DNA of 64,000 bases from Diphasiastrum complanatum (lineage: Eukaryota; Streptophyta; Lycopodiopsida; Lycopodiales; Lycopodiaceae), in assembly GCA_029204225.1 (NCBI GenBank), contig CM055113.1, positions 2,979,194 through 3,043,193 on the forward strand, in the 5' to 3' direction. Under the pieces are notes generated by a model that saw only the letters and a program-made list of their open reading frames with translations, had not been told where the DNA came from and ran no database searches. A program made the translations under genes and the position numbers. Positions 1-12,459 of the stretch are shown here, piece by piece; position 1 is the stretch's first letter, and each line of letters starts with the position of its first letter.

Positions 1-2284
1 TCGGATTTTGCGTTGCGCTCTCTGCCTACGGCCAACAACCCTCCACATCTTTTGTTGCTTGTGCTGCATTCGGCTTTCGAGGTTTTACATTGTCAGGTTT
101 TTGAGTATTTTGGATGTTCTAAAGTAGTTTTTCTCGAAACCTGTTATCTATTTTTCTCTCTCTTCTTTATCCATCTGCGCAAAAACAAAGCTATTTTATG
201 CGTAATCCTTATCAATGTAAGGCGATTACTTTCATAAATAAAAATCATAACCTTATCAACATCAATAGAGACGAGTACTTATATGAAGTTCTTTGGAAGA
301 GCTGCTTTTCCAGATTATGTTTTGGGATTAGGAATTCTTGCTTTCTGTCTCAAGGCTGAAGCATCAATATGGTAGGCCTAAAGCCACCCTAACAATAATT
401 TAGATATTAAGTTGGGGCTGTAAAAACAGATTAGTATTTCCATGGCAAATAAGAAGTAGCATAAATGTTCAATTCCAATATAGTTAGTGATGAGTATCTC
501 CTTAAAAAAAGTTTACCCTACACCTATATGTGACATGCTAATCACTACTTATGGTCCAATCCATCGTTGCAGCGGATCACAGTCCGCTGCAAAAACGTTT
601 GGGATCGTGCGATGCAAAACACTGGTAATTTGAGACCACGTCTCTGGTCCTGGATCGCAAAAAAGATTTCAAATTTTTTTCTAATCCCAATCCACAAATG
701 AATAGCAGCTTATTGCTGCAGACATGGATAGTGAATGGAGATATATCTTTATGAAGAGCAGATTATTGATGTAGATCTATACAGTGAATGCAAATATATT
801 GAAGCCAATGAATGCAGCCAACCCCAAACAACCAGAAAGTTTTGACAGCCAGCAAGTTTTTGAAAAGTTTTCTAATTTGTGGCCCTAACCATCTGAAACC
901 AACATAACTGCATACAAACTACTTTTTAAAAACCCTCTCACATGATACCCATTTTTGCAAACTTTGAAAAAAATTAATAAAAAAGATTTGCGATCCGGGA
1001 AACCCTAACGGGAATTCACGGAACGCATTCTGGATCGTGATCCGGAATGCATTCTGGATCGCAATCCGGAACGTGTACTGCATCTTTGGTCCAATCAAAG
1101 AGCGATATCCTGAACCAGATTGTCAAAGTGTAGACAACTTTAGAGACTCCTATAGTTCTAAATCCCAAGTATATGGTCGTTCAAAATATATGTGGATGAT
1201 TAAGCAATGCACCTGTTATAGCAATTTTTTTTACCACAACACAACTTGCATGCTATGTTGTTATGGAATTAGGCAAATGCATAAAATTTGTTGCCATAAA
1301 TCACTATTTGAAGTTTAGTGTCCTCTAGGATGTGATGTAGAGGATAAAGTGTGGGGCTGATCAGCCCATCATTTTGGAGCCTTCTCAGCCATTCATGGCC
1401 AAATTCCTTTTCATAAAAAGGCATATTCATTGCAATTTTTCGTGAAAAAGGTGAATCACTTGTAAAAAGCATCACACTGAAACAATGTTACTAGATTGAT
1501 TTGACTTAGCAGGTTTGAATTGGCCAATTTAGTTGATTTGAATTGGTTCAAAAACATTGAGTAGGTGAATTGATTTTAGGATTTTTGAAAAATAATAAAT
1601 TCATGGTGGGGCACATGTTACAACAAAAAACAAGTGTGGATTTAAGGTTTAGGGTCCAACCTACATTGTCATGCCCATGCCCACTCCCACCTTTTTTTGA
1701 ATTTTTTTTTTTCCATTTTGGAGGCCCAATGAAATATCGCCCCCACCCCCTCTCTCTCTCTCATATTTATTGGCGTTAAGGATCAATTGAAAAGGTATGT
1801 GAGCACGTTAGGGTGATGCATTTAAGTCATGTAAATTTAAGAAAAGTGATATTTATTGCTAGCATACAACGGGCTCACATTGCTAGTGAGTGTCATCGAT
1901 GGGCACACACAGACAGACACATTGCTAGAGAATTAGAAGTTGATATGTTGCCATATTAGAGATGCTTTGTTTTGATCTAGCACCTCATTCGCTTGCTGAT
2001 CAGCAACAAAAAACTTGTTTGAACTTTCCCCCCAGGCAGGCACAGTATCTGAATCCACTACAAATTTTCTCCAAAACCAATGTCATCCCCAAACATTGAC
2101 CATGTCGTCAATAGCTACACCCTTTATTTCAGGCACCAACAGGTAGACGAATTTTGTCATGATCACCACAAAGCCAACAAAGAATAGGAAGATGCCGTAT
2201 TGGAAATGGCATAGCATGGACACAAAGGATTGTCATGATCACTACAGAGCCAGCAAAGAAGAGGAAGATGTCGTATCGCTCTAC

Positions 2285-2288
<4 letters not shown>
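1..2288. other. No gene recognised
   Basis: Only short ORFs (under 95 codons) without recognisable domains lie here on either strand. The DNA is AT-rich with scattered homopurine and homopyrimidine runs. I see no LTR ends, primer sites or splice-framed coding segments. It is probably decayed repeat or intergenic DNA. Confidence 0.5.
1028..1075. repeat. 24-bp tandem duplication
   Basis: Two adjacent 24-base units begin TTCTGGATCG at 1028 and 1052 and differ at a few positions. Each unit contains a near-palindrome (GGATCGTGATCC in the first). The wider stretch 590-1080 is rich in GGATCG motifs. Confidence 0.75.

Positions 2289-2325
<37 letters not shown>
2289..2325. repeat. (TC)n microsatellite
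   Basis: An uninterrupted TC dinucleotide run of about 37 bases. Confidence 0.98.
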
Positions 2326-2327
<2 letters not shown>

Positions 2328-2462
2328 GTCGCATGCCCCTGCGCACACACATAGACACCATTGACCGCCCGTCATCGACTATTTTAATGACAACAAACAA
2401 GCTGAGTAATTTTCATAAATTCTAATAAAAGGGGCCATTTTGCAGCCACTTTGACTGCAAAG

Positions 2463-2552
2463 GACCGCATTTTGACCGCATTTCTTTGCGCAAAAGACCG
2501 CATTTCACCACATAGGACCACATTTCACCACATTTTGACCACATACACACGC
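2463..2552. repeat. Degenerate short repeats of ACCGCATTT / ACCACATTT
   Basis: The motif GACCGCATTT and its variants GACCACATTT and CACCACATTT recur at irregular 10-25 base spacing, followed by a CACACA-rich stretch. It has no coding sense and looks like a decayed minisatellite. Confidence 0.6.
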
Positions 2553-3307
2553 ACACACATGCACACCTAAAAGCACACACCCACACACATGTCAAGGCGT
2601 CGAAGCTTCATGTCGATGCATGTCGAAACCATCCAAAACACCACCCCCCAAATGACTGGCCGACAAAATTTTGGCCGCATCTAATTATGTCCGCCTTCAA
2701 TCATCAATGGCCTGCTCTGAGCATCATCCACACATCTCGACCACAAGCTGCCACCTCGATTGTCGGCCATCCATTGCTCGTCAACGACGGGCACACTTCG
2801 CTAGTCACAACTACTTTTTTTTTGGGAAAGATTATTGGCTTTTGTAGTTGAAGGAAGCTTGTAGTTGAAGTACCCAATGAATCTAGTTCTCTTAGGAAGA
2901 GAGTAGTGATGCTTATAGAATTGTTTAGGGGCCAATTTTTTATTATGTTAGAGAAGTTTTAAAGTAGGCTTTGGGTTTTTTAAAGTTCTGAAAAAAGATT
3001 TGTGGGATGGTTAGAGGATGTCTTCCTCTACATACACAAACTTTTTTTTTGCAAAAACATTATCAATAACCAATAACCACGCGAAGCGGTTTTCTTGGCA
3101 TTACACATTGATATCCCATAAGTAGTACATAGAATCATTTTGCGAAGCAGTTCTGTCTCCAACATTTTAGATCTAGCTCTCGCTTTTGATGTACCTTGTT
3201 TTCTTCTCCATATAGCACAACAAGTTTACTCTGTCATTGCTACCTTGTTATTGAATGCTGTATCTTCACTCTGTTGTGTGACCTGTTTAAGACAGGTTTT
3301 CTAACAG
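2553..3307. other. No gene recognised
   Basis: A CACACA-rich start and AT-rich remainder with no convincing ORF, LTR end or RNA gene. Confidence 0.5.
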
Positions 3308-4606
3308 ATTGTATTTGCTATCCATCATTTTATTTAATGTTGCAATAGAATTAGTTGCGATAGCAGATTTAGGCACAACATCATACATGATTTAGGCAAG
3401 GGAAAAGGGTTTAGCTGCCGGTTTGGATTAGACCAGTTGTGCAGAAGAGCCCGATAACTACCCAGGAGACAGGGCCAGAGCGACTGGGGAGCACCTACAA
3501 CAACAAAACTGCCAAAATTTAAGGAATCAAGGTTTCTAGACTCCGACCGGAGGAAGATACGTTGATGAGGAAGTAGATTCCCATAATAAAAGTGGGCAGT
3601 ACGCACTTTGGAAACAAGAAGTCAGGGCTATGGGGAGCAGAAAGAAAGTTGTAGATTGTTTTCACAACGTGCTGGCTGTAGGTGATCTGCCTTGCCTGCA
3701 TCTACGGCCATTTTAGGATGATTCAAAATTGATTAGGGTCTTGAATCACAGCTTTGCTTGTTATTTGCTTGGTTTGTGGACGCTTTATTGTGGACTCCAT
3801 TGTTTTCAACTATGAGGTAGAAATGAAAAGGCAATCCTCCGCAGCCCGTCTGACAAATAGAAGCTTGTCTGAGTACAAGGATAAAAATGAAGGGGAGTGC
3901 TAGGATGGGTATGCGAAAGAGTAAATTGGCCACTTCAGTTGGTGTTCAGGACTGTGAAAGCTGGAACCGAGCATTAGGATTAGGTAGATGGTCCCAGTAT
4001 CATAAAAGCAGTAGCAAATAACATACTATTGCCTTAATTAGTGTTGGTTACTTATTGTCATCTACATCCAATATATAGATCTATGATCTATTACACGTTT
4101 TGCAACCACATAAATAAGAACAAGAACCATGACTCTGTGTCAGGTGTACATGTATTTCGCTTTTCATATTTTAAAAGGTAGCCTTGTTGTTTTGGACTTC
4201 CCCCTTAAGATTTTGTGGTCAAATGAAAGATCGAAATCAACGTTTCAGCTAAGAAACCGTATCCTATCACTAACTTTTACTTTTATTGCTTTTCGTCTCA
4301 ATGTGAATAGTCCTATTTTGTTCAATTTCAGATCACGTTGATGATATAATTCGTGCACAATTCGAAATAAGCAAGTCTTAAGATTGAATTTAAGCTAGGT
4401 TATGAGATATGCTCTAGTTGTTTTGTATAATTTTAGAGTTTAGTTGTTGATAAAAAAGTACTTTTGCATTTTAGTCACATTTTTCTTTATATTGGTGGCA
4501 TGGTATTATAAATTTGAATTATGTCTAATTTAACTCCTTACAAGAATCATGGTTCAATTTTTTTATTTCACACTTCTTTCAAAAATGTATTTGGATCTCT
4601 CAATTT
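3308..4606 (+). repeat. Dispersed repeat, copy A
   Basis: The segment matches 34650-36590 on the same strand and the complement of 27880-29430. Copy A lacks about 590 bp present in the other copies, at the junction near 4130 (equivalent to 35515-36100). It contains a 60-codon minus-strand ORF at 3519-3701 that also occurs, in matching orientation, at 29033-29215. Similarity stops at about 4606, where copia integrase sequence begins. The nature of the repeat is unknown: no LTR ends or terminal inverted repeats were found. Confidence 0.8.
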
Positions 4607-5907
4607 CAAAGTTGGAGAATCTGCGAACATTCGGTTCACCAAGATGCGATGGTGCTTCTTCTTGAAGTTGTCCAGATCTGCTTGAGCTAGCTTGGTTTGG
4701 TATGGTGACATGTATCATCAGCTGCTCGGCTCTTGTAGTTGTAGCTGTAGGTTCTAAAGAAGAAACGTCATCGTTGGAAGATTCTATACTGCTGCGTAAA
4801 ATAGGATGAAATGTCACAACATCATTCATCGATAGTTGTTTGAAATCATAGTATGTATGTTCTTGGAAGATTACATCCCTAGAAACAAATGCTACATTGG
4901 TGGATGGATCATAAACTTTATAAGCTTTATGTTCATCAGGATAGCCAATGAGACTACATTTATTTGTCCTATGATCCAGTTTCTTCCTAAGGTACATGAA
5001 CAAAACATATACTACCAAATATTTTTAAATGGCTGACTCTAGGCTTGTTTCCATATAAGAAGTTTTGTTGTTGACGGCCTTAGTGCTAGATCTGTTCTAT
5101 ACGTAACAGGCTGTGACAGTAGCCTTTGTCCAAAACTTCGCAGGTAGGTGTGATTGGTGTAGCATGGATCTGGCAAAGTTGATAAGCATTCAATTCTTTC
5201 TTCTTGCAATTCCATTCTACTTAGGTGAATAGAAACTTGTAAATTGTCTTCGAATGCCATGTTCAGCTAGGTAGTCAGACATCTCGTTAGAGAGGTATTC
5301 GCCACCACCATCAATTTAGAGAGCTGTCACTTTTGTAGATGTTTGAGTCTCAGCCATGGCCTTGAATCTCTTGAAGCATTCAAAGGCTTCTGATTTGTGT
5401 TTAATGAACAAAACTGTAGACCATCTAAAATAATCATCTATGAAAGTGATAAAATAAATTGCATCTCCTAAGGATGGAGTTGGCATTGGACCACAAAGAT
5501 CGCTATGTACAAGATCTAATACATGCTTTGTCTTGACAGATTGTGTTATGGAAAATTTGCAGGCTAGAGTGTTTCCCATAGATGAAAGATTCATAGAAAA
5601 ATAATTTTTTATCTTTTGAAAGAGGGAGATACAATCCATCAACTAAATTATTACAACGCATGTAAGAAAGTGATCTTGTATTCATGTGTCCAAATTGACT
5701 ATGCCACATAATAGCATGATTGTTTACATATTCATTTGAAGTACGAGCTAATGCAATTGAGTAAGAGAGTACATATAGATTTTCGATTCTAGTGCACGTA
5801 GTCAGAGTAGTATCTTCATCGAAGATTGTACACTGGTCAGATGAGAAAGTAAGAGACTGATAACATATTCTCAGATAGTTGAGGTACGTGAAGAACATTC
5901 GGAACAC
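4607..5907 (-). pseudogene. Ty1/copia Gag-pre-integrase and integrase remnant
   Basis: Read on the minus strand, the pieces follow copia pol order. At 5907-5503 there is a pre-integrase zinc-binding region (MWHSQFGHMNTRSL). At 5642-5316 there is the integrase core start (LVHSDLCGPMPTPSLGD, FITFIDDYFRWS). At about 5260-5040 there is the second half of the core, spread over shifted frames. At 5018-4563 comes the post-integrase region with LDHRTNKCSLIGYPDEHKAY. The frame breaks several times and reverse transcriptase and RNase H are absent. The 3' side (4606) abuts repeat copy A. No LTR is visible. The family assignment is firm; function is lost. Confidence 0.88.
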
Positions 5908-6878
5908 AAATAGTGTGGAGGCCTATGATTCCACATTATCCAAATTAATTGTTATATAGTGTAAATTTTTCAATTTTTGCACATATAAATATGTGATAGT
6001 GCCTAAATCAATGTAAAGGCCTATTTGCATCTTGTATTGCAATTAAGACTCGCAACGCTTTAGAGCGACATAGTAGCTGATCCCAATCGACACCTTAACA
6101 ATTGGTGAGTGACGCTAAGAGCTTGGTGTTCGTCTCTATAAGGGCGACACTCAGTGCCATTCTAATTACATAGAATTCAACTATCAATAGATAGAAGAGA
6201 GCCAGTTTCTATAAGCTTGTGCATTTCTTTCCTCTATTATCTATTACAGTTACACTTCGTATCAATTGAGTGAACACACTATGAGTTATTCTATAACTGA
6301 TTTTGATACGCATCTGTCTGCGGCACACTCTTCACTTTGTACTGAATTCCATATTTTCTAATGTGGATTTATAGGCGACATCCGAGAGCGACAATTCTAA
6401 CTAATGTGTGCAAGGAATCAGCCAAAGCCTAAAAACATACCTCTAAACAGAACCTCCTTATGATTCTGAATGAGCTACGTGTTCAAATAAAGAACTTAGT
6501 TGACATTCTGCTCTGTTTGCTTTCTACGATAAGAACTAATTCCTTGTGTTTGTTAAGAGGAATCAATAGCCAAACAGATCTGTTGTAAGAGATCTTTTTG
6601 CTAGTCGTCGTCAGATTAAATTGCTTACTGTTATCCTAAGAGCTTACAAAATGCCTCAAACCATGTAAAAACATGATTTTTCAAACTATGAGCAACAAGC
6701 TCATTCTTGCTCTTACTAGATCCAAGAGCATACACTTGATGACTCAACCACTTGATTTCTAAACATATCTAAGCCATGAATGACAAATAATATGTCCATA
6801 CTAGAGGCATGATACAAGACAATAATTACCTCACTCCAACTATGAGATGTAGAAACCTCATAAAAGCAAGATGGTCCA
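5908..6878. other. No gene recognised; between two copia relics
   Basis: AT-rich sequence without domain-bearing ORFs. It may contain LTR or untranslated sequence of the flanking copia elements, but I found no paired repeat or primer site to prove it. Confidence 0.4.
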
Positions 6879-7229
6879 TCAAGTAATTGAAGAGAAGCAT
6901 GAGGGAATATGTTGAAGTGAATACTCTAGAGGCTCCTCCTCAAACCTTGACCCCTTCACATCTTGATAAATGACTTCTTTACTCTCAATCACTTTTGAAA
7001 TAGAGAGTATAAAGGCTTTATAGGTTTCCTTGGTGGATAAGCATCCAACCATGATCCATGAGCTTGGATCATCCTTCCTCTTTGTTTCCAAGGAAATATG
7101 TGCAAAGCAAGAACCTCCAAAGACACTAAGGTAATCAACCTTAGACTTCTTGAATAATACTTCATATGGTGTATTTCCTCCAAGAGCTCCACCACTCCTC
7201 AAAGCTTTAATCTTCAATGAGAATTCCAT
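6879..7229 (-). pseudogene. Copia integrase C-terminal region (deleted core)
   Basis: The start (KIKALRS) matches the copia integrase stretch that precedes the second catalytic Asp. It then jumps to TPYEVLFKKSKVDYLSVFG, which belongs after the core. The middle of the catalytic core has therefore been lost by deletion. The remainder (AHISLETKRKDDPSSW, EVIYQDVKG) is the usual link between integrase and reverse transcriptase. It is not functional. Confidence 0.8.
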
Positions 7230-8038
7230 CTCAATATATGCTTTGAATAATCATGCACCATAAATTTTGAAGAAAAAATATATGAACATGTGCATCTTGT
7301 GTGATCATCCTCCTTTGAAAGCTTGGATTCATAAGCAATATCAAGAGATTTTGCACTCTCTCTTGGATCCAATTTGTAGATGCCTTCATATCTAGATCCA
7401 TGTTCAAGGATCTCACCATCCTTCTTGATCACACAATTGTTAATATGGAAATTGACATCAAGGCCACCATCAAGAAATTGGTCAACACTTGAAAAATTCT
7501 TGGGAACAAAAAGAACCTTTTGAAGAGATAGAACTTTTGATGATGCAAGCTTCAAGGAAATAGTCCCTACTCCTTCAATTTTGCACTCTTGATCACTTGC
7601 AATATATATGGACTTCTTGATTCCTTCATAAGGCGTAATAGATGAAAAGAAATCCTTGGAGCTACACATATGTGAAGATGCTCCACTATCAATATACCAA
7701 GAGTCATCTTTCTTGAAGGTGGAAGATGAGAAGCTTGATGCCATAAGAGAGCCTTCTCCATCACTTGCAATAAAGTCTTCTTTCTCATGAGAGATGTTGG
7801 CTTGCTTGAATTGGTTCTTCTTCTTGAAGTGATTGGTGGCATAGTGGCCTTTCTTGCCACAAAAGAAGCACTTAACATCTTTCTTCTTTTTCTTTGAAGT
7901 AGAATCTTGAGAGGAATCATCCTCCTCTTCATCTTGGTCTTTTTTTTTGTCCTTAGAGAAGTGTTGGTGTTGCTTTTTGCTCCTCTCTTTGTGCTTGGCA
8001 AATAAAACTTTGTCATCACCATTATGATTGAGTGACAT
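7214..8038 (-). pseudogene. Copia Gag C-terminus with zinc knuckle and aspartic protease
   Basis: A 274-codon open stretch. A lysine-rich region leads to a zinc knuckle CFFCGKKGHYATNH (around residue 57), in which the final Cys of CX2CX4HX4C is replaced by His. The protease active site follows as SWYIDSGASSHMCS (residues 113-126). After the protease the Gag-pre-integrase domain is missing and the frame runs into deleted integrase sequence. In an intact copia element this part packages RNA and cleaves the polyprotein. The open frame suggests fairly recent decay. Confidence 0.85.
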
Positions 8039-8626
8039 TTGTCCATCCTTAATAGCTTGTTCTCATGCCTTGATTCTTTAGCTATTAGCACTCCTTGCAA
8101 AGCCTCCAATGTTGGTAGCTCTTCTTTGATAGCATAGTATTGGACAAGATTCTCATATCAAGCCATTGAGTATGACTTGGACTAGCTCACTTTGTTTGAT
8201 GGAATCTCCAATACAAGCAAGCTCCCTAAGAATGTCTTTCACTCTCAAAACATAATTAGTGGCACTCTCATCACTCTTTTGATAACTTTGGAATATTCAA
8301 ATTTCTAAGAGTGAGAAGCCTAGAGGTATTTTTGGCCTCATAGATTGCTTTGAGAGTATCCCAAGCATCCTCGGCCGAAGTACAAGCACCAATCTCTCTC
8401 AAAATCTCATTAGAGACATTCATCTTGATATAATGGAGAGCCATCCTAGCTCTCTCTTATACTTTTGTACTTCTTGAAGGACTTGAGGCTCCTCCTCAAT
8501 CCCATGTACAATGTCCATCACATCTTGGAGTATCAAGATTGACTCCATTCTAACCTTCCAAATAGAATAGTTGGAGGTAGATAGTCTTTCACTAGATTCC
8601 AATAGAAAGGAACCCATAGATGCCAT
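8039..8626 (-). pseudogene. Copia Gag N-terminal region, frameshifted
   Basis: The start SSERLSTSNYSIWKVRMESI is typical of copia Gag (DUF4219/UBN2 type) and is closely related to the Gag at 50396-51104. The frame breaks near 8420, and the rest of the UBN2 domain is spread over other frames down to 8040. Start chosen at 8626 because it gives MASMGSFLLESSERLS, matching the usual copia Gag N-terminus. Confidence 0.8.
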
Positions 8627-9301
8627 GTAATAGTGACGACTCCATGTGATTTAGACAATAAAATGTTGCTTCTCTCTCACTATAGGATCCTTGAAAGGTG
8701 TACTACCAACTCCTATGCAAGATCTTGCAACAATATGTGAGATGGATGTCACTAGCTCTACCAATCTCTCACAAACTAGATCAATCTCTCATCAATTGAT
8801 GGAGTATAGGCAAAGTTTGGGTCAAACTATCTTCAGCACGTGTGAAACACTCCAAGAATCTCAAATAGATGACATTGGCAAGCCTCTTCTTGAATTTTTT
8901 GGTCAAACTAGCAAGATATGATCAAACCAAATGTGTCTACACAGGTCTAGGTGGCCTACCTAATCCTCTTCAAAAGCTTATAACTTTTGATTGGCTCTAC
9001 GAAATGGATTGAAACAAATTACTACAAAAACTAGACAAAACTAGCTTTCAAAGAAGCTATCTAGCACCAAATTTGGATCTAACTTGGAAGAGAACTTTCC
9101 AAATGAACTTGGATGTACTTCACACGTGCCTGAGCACTGAATTCCGTACAGTATCTGAAATGATTCAATCATTATGATAATGAACCCTCTTGATCCAATT
9201 TTCCTTGAGATAGCATGGGAGATGTAATTAACACTCTCTAGATCTTGATTTTCATGAAATTTTTGAAACTATGGATGATAGATGCATCAAAAGCTTAGGT
9301 A

Positions 9302-9314
9302 GGCTCTGATACCA
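9302..9314 (-). other. Primer binding site (initiator tRNA-Met)
   Basis: The minus strand reads TGGTATCAGAGCC, complementary to the 3' end of plant initiator tRNA-Met, directly after the LTR end. Confidence 0.9.
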
Positions 9315-9753
9315 TGTGAAAATTCACAGGGATAGCCTACATACAAGTGAAGTATATCAATGCTTTATGTTTACAATATGTTGTTGTTGTTGATAGAGAA
9401 TTGTTGTAATAGCATGAGTTCCAATAAGATAGTTTATGTTGTTATCATGAATATAAGCTTGGCCTCCTTGGAACATAGAAGGGGAGCATATACTCTTGAT
9501 GTCTAGAACACACCAATTGAGTTAGGAATCAACCTATGAAAATCATGATGTAGAATTACATCACTTAAGGAAATCTATTGGTATCTTGAGTTGGTTCACT
9601 GGAATACCACATTGTGTCTAGGGGTGATTGCCCCAAATCTTGAAGCACGGGTGAACTTAGTTGTCAACATTGTTAATAAATATAGGGTCTATGGCCTTTG
9701 GGAGTTGGTGTTGAAACAACTCGTTCAAGGTTGTCCTATCTCTGGCAGACCAA
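9315..9753 (-). repeat. Copia 5' LTR
   Basis: Bounded by TG...CA (minus strand TGCCAGAGATAGG ... GAATTTTCACA) and adjoining the primer site. Most of it recurs at 26836-27254, ending at the same base context (CTATCTCT(G/A)GCA), which supports the outer boundary. The inner end is set by the primer site. Confidence 0.7.
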
Positions 9754-10947
9754 AGATGGTTCCAAAAGTTGTGCATTCCTTTCATGTAGATCTTATGTAT
9801 CATGACTCGTTTTTGGTGACAAGAGAAACTACAAAAGTTGACGACTCATTCAAAGAATTTATAAGTCATCTTCTTAAGACCTCTAATGATAGCATATGTT
9901 GCTATGTCTTTCGTTGATATTCATCCACAGTCATCTCTCTCTCGAAATTCAACCACATCATAGGAGGATGATATTTCAAATATAGTTAGCCTAAGATAAG
10001 CTTTTAAAATATTATAGTATAGGGCTCTTAGAATGGTATTATATGCTGACGTTCCAACTTTTGGCACACAAACATTCCCATGTTACTATGGCATGATTTT
10101 TCAGTGCTCTTTTCTTAAAGTATGTTATTAATATTGTTAGCCCCTTCAAGTAAGCCCATAAAAAACATCCCTCCCATCAAATTTCATTACCTCTTGTAAT
10201 TCAGTGAGCATTTTGCCATTGTATCACTTTTTCTCAATGTTTTCCAATTTTTCGATTTCAGGCTAAGAAACGGTGTTATTGATTGAAACGATGTTGTATC
10301 TCGGTTTAGGTGAATCCCTCTTCTTCTTATTGTGTTTCATTTTTCATCAACTATTTTTTTATTGAGCTAAGTTCACACTTGTGCTAATGCGTGGACCCGG
10401 GTTCCAGGGTTTTGTGAATCCTATAGTGCCCGTATATTCCGATGGCACACTAAGGATCGTGTTGTAGATGAGAAAAACCCAATTCAAAATTACTTCCTAG
10501 GACCGGGAGGATATTTTGCCTCGTCGAGTGCCCGTTAAACCTCCCTCTATATTCCAAGACGTTGGGGCATAACATTAGTAACGATCATTTTATCAGAAGG
10601 AACAACATTCACACTTATGCATTTCATACATACAACAGTCGACATTTTGCTTAAAAGCCGAGTTTTTATTACTAGTATAGACTCATGAGCCATTTCTATA
10701 GAAACTTCGAAAACACTTCCATTTTGGTTACTAGGGAAACACATACAACATCCACATTATTGAGCATGACGATTTCTTCATAACTTCTACCTACAGATCT
10801 TACAAATATTCATAACTTTTCAAAGAACATCAAGTATATGTGATAGGTAGAAGTATGATGAAGAATATTGAGCAACATACATCGTTCATGCTAACACTAA
10901 CTGATTCCATTCGTTCACACGCACAATTAGAGTCAAATCCTTATGAA
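9754..10947. other. No gene recognised
   Basis: AT-rich sequence with short ORFs lacking recognisable domains. Confidence 0.45.
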
Positions 10948-11256
10948 TCACATACATAGTGGCATAAAACCAGATTGAAAAAGGTACCTCAATACTGACT
11001 TCAGGTCATCGCTCAGTGAGGGAGAGGGGCTCGTTGTGACGTGAATTGGTTTGACCTTTTCTACTTCAACAAGTGAGGCCTCTTGATAACTCTTTGTATA
11101 TCTTCTCACCAAAGGCCTGAGGGATGAGAGTGCCGTGCACTGGCTCGCAACAGAGGAAGCCTCTTGATAACTCTTTGTGTATTTGTAAAAGCTAGAATTC
11201 TCAGAGTTTAAAGGAAGATGCAACATTCTACCAAGGAATGGCATTCTCAAAATCAA
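10948..11256 (-). CDS. Hypothetical ORF with internal duplication
   Basis: A 102-codon ORF I do not recognise. It contains the peptide YTKSYQEAS twice, 27 residues apart, matching an 81-bp duplication in the DNA (CTCTTGATAACTCTTTGT at 11080 and 11161). It has no signal peptide or membrane segment. It may be a terminal exon of a decayed host gene or chance coding. Confidence 0.25.
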   Translation of the reverse strand: MILRMPFLGRMLHLPLNSENSSFYKYTKSYQEASSVASQCTALSSLRPLVRRYTKSYQEASLVEVEKVKPIHVTTSPSPSLSDDLKSVLRYLFQSGFMPLCM

Positions 11257-11985
11257 AGGGAGATTAATACCATAGCCATATCAGCAGAGAGTAGCAAGAC
11301 AATGACAGATTTTGGCCATAGTATCCAGTCTCAGAGCATACTCAGGGGTGTTAGGATCATCACAAAAACCTGCAGCAGACAATGAAATGCAAGAGAGTCT
11401 AATCCTCATTGCACACAATAGAACCTGAATCTCATAACAGAACTAAAAAGCCATTTTTCAGCAGAACGTTTGCCCATTTTATAAGCTTGGAGCCCACCCT
11501 TCTTCTTCCTTTTGCCATTGTGCTCCCCTCTTCACTTTTCTTAGCCCTGCAGCAGTCACTTCTAAGGCATTGAATGTTGATTTAACATTTCAACATGTGT
11601 CTATGAAAGGGCATCCCTCATGCCTACTAGTTTTTTGGCATATGCGGTTCTTAAATGTTTGAATCACAAAAATCTAGCATTAAGGGCCTTCAAACCTTGC
11701 TTTTGCATTAAACTTGATTTGGCCTTTTTGGCATGTGGCAAATAGAGTTGCCCTCTCAACTAGTGTCATGTGATTTTTTTCTCTTAAGCCTCTTAATGAA
11801 GCCTCGACTTTGATTTTGCGCCCCCCCCCCCCCTTGGCATTTATGATCCATTTGCTTTTCCCCATGTGGCTATTAGGAGGCCCCATGGCTATTTTCTCTA
11901 GCTTTTGGCCCATATGCTAAGTTGATAGGTGATGTTGTAAGCCCATAATGCAGCATATAACATTCGGTCCCAATCCCTTTTCCTT
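11257..11985. other. No gene recognised; contains a 13-C tract
   Basis: No domain-bearing ORF. A run of 13 cytosines lies at 11821-11833. The right side adjoins a gypsy integrase fragment and could include untranslated DNA of that element. Confidence 0.45.
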
Positions 11986-12459
11986 TCAACCATAGTTTTT
12001 TTTAGAATAGATAGTAGCTATTTGTTCATACTCTTGGCTTGGCCATTGGCTTGTGGGTGATATGGGGTACTTTTCCTCCTGTCTGATCAACAATTGTTCT
12101 GTCAGGGCTTTAATGGTTTTGTTAATGAAGTGTGTTCCTCTATCAGACACTATCTTTTTGGGCGCTCCAAATCTACCTATCATTTCTTCCAGCAAGAACC
12201 GTGCTGTCTCTTTGGCATTATCTTTTGCTACCACTCTGGCTTCTACCCACTTGGTAAAGTAGTCAATGGCTACATCTATGTAGTTCTTTCTACTTGATAA
12301 TGTAGGGTAGATAGGTCCTATGAAGTCTATTCCCCATTTTTCAAATGGTAGTATCACTTGTATTGGCAGTAAAGAATGTGCCCGATTGGCATGTGGATCA
12401 ATCCTTTGAAAAATATGGCAATTACGCGCATATAAATGAGCGTCACAAAATATACCCAA
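11986..12459 (-). pseudogene. Ty3/gypsy integrase fragment
   Basis: The ORF contains the end of the HHCC zinc finger (YARNCHIFQRID), the first catalytic Asp region (FEKWGIDFIGPIYP) and the second (GAPKKIVSDRGTHFINK). This is the catalytic core of a plant gypsy integrase. The third catalytic residue, the chromodomain-side C-terminus and the upstream reverse transcriptase are absent. The last part (from QLLIRQEEKYPIS) is degraded. No LTR or tract belonging to it is visible nearby. Confidence 0.88.

Larger units (their letters stand above)
6879..9753 (-). mobile_element. Truncated Ty1/copia element with 5' LTR
   Basis: In minus-strand order: LTR 9753-9315, a perfect initiator tRNA-Met primer site 9314-9302, an untranslated leader of about 670 bp, Gag, zinc knuckle, protease and a deleted integrase. 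Reverse transcriptase, RNase H and 3' LTR are missing. The leader at 8990-9314 matches 49340-49660, so a related copia sits elsewhere in the window. Confidence 0.85.

Noticed and set aside
2163-2425. ORFs across the TC microsatellite on both strands
   Set aside because: They consist largely of RERE or SLSL repeats translated from the dinucleotide run.
3519-3701. Conserved 60-codon gene shared by repeat copies
   Set aside because: The third copy is broken by an indel and conservation is no greater than in flanking repeat DNA.
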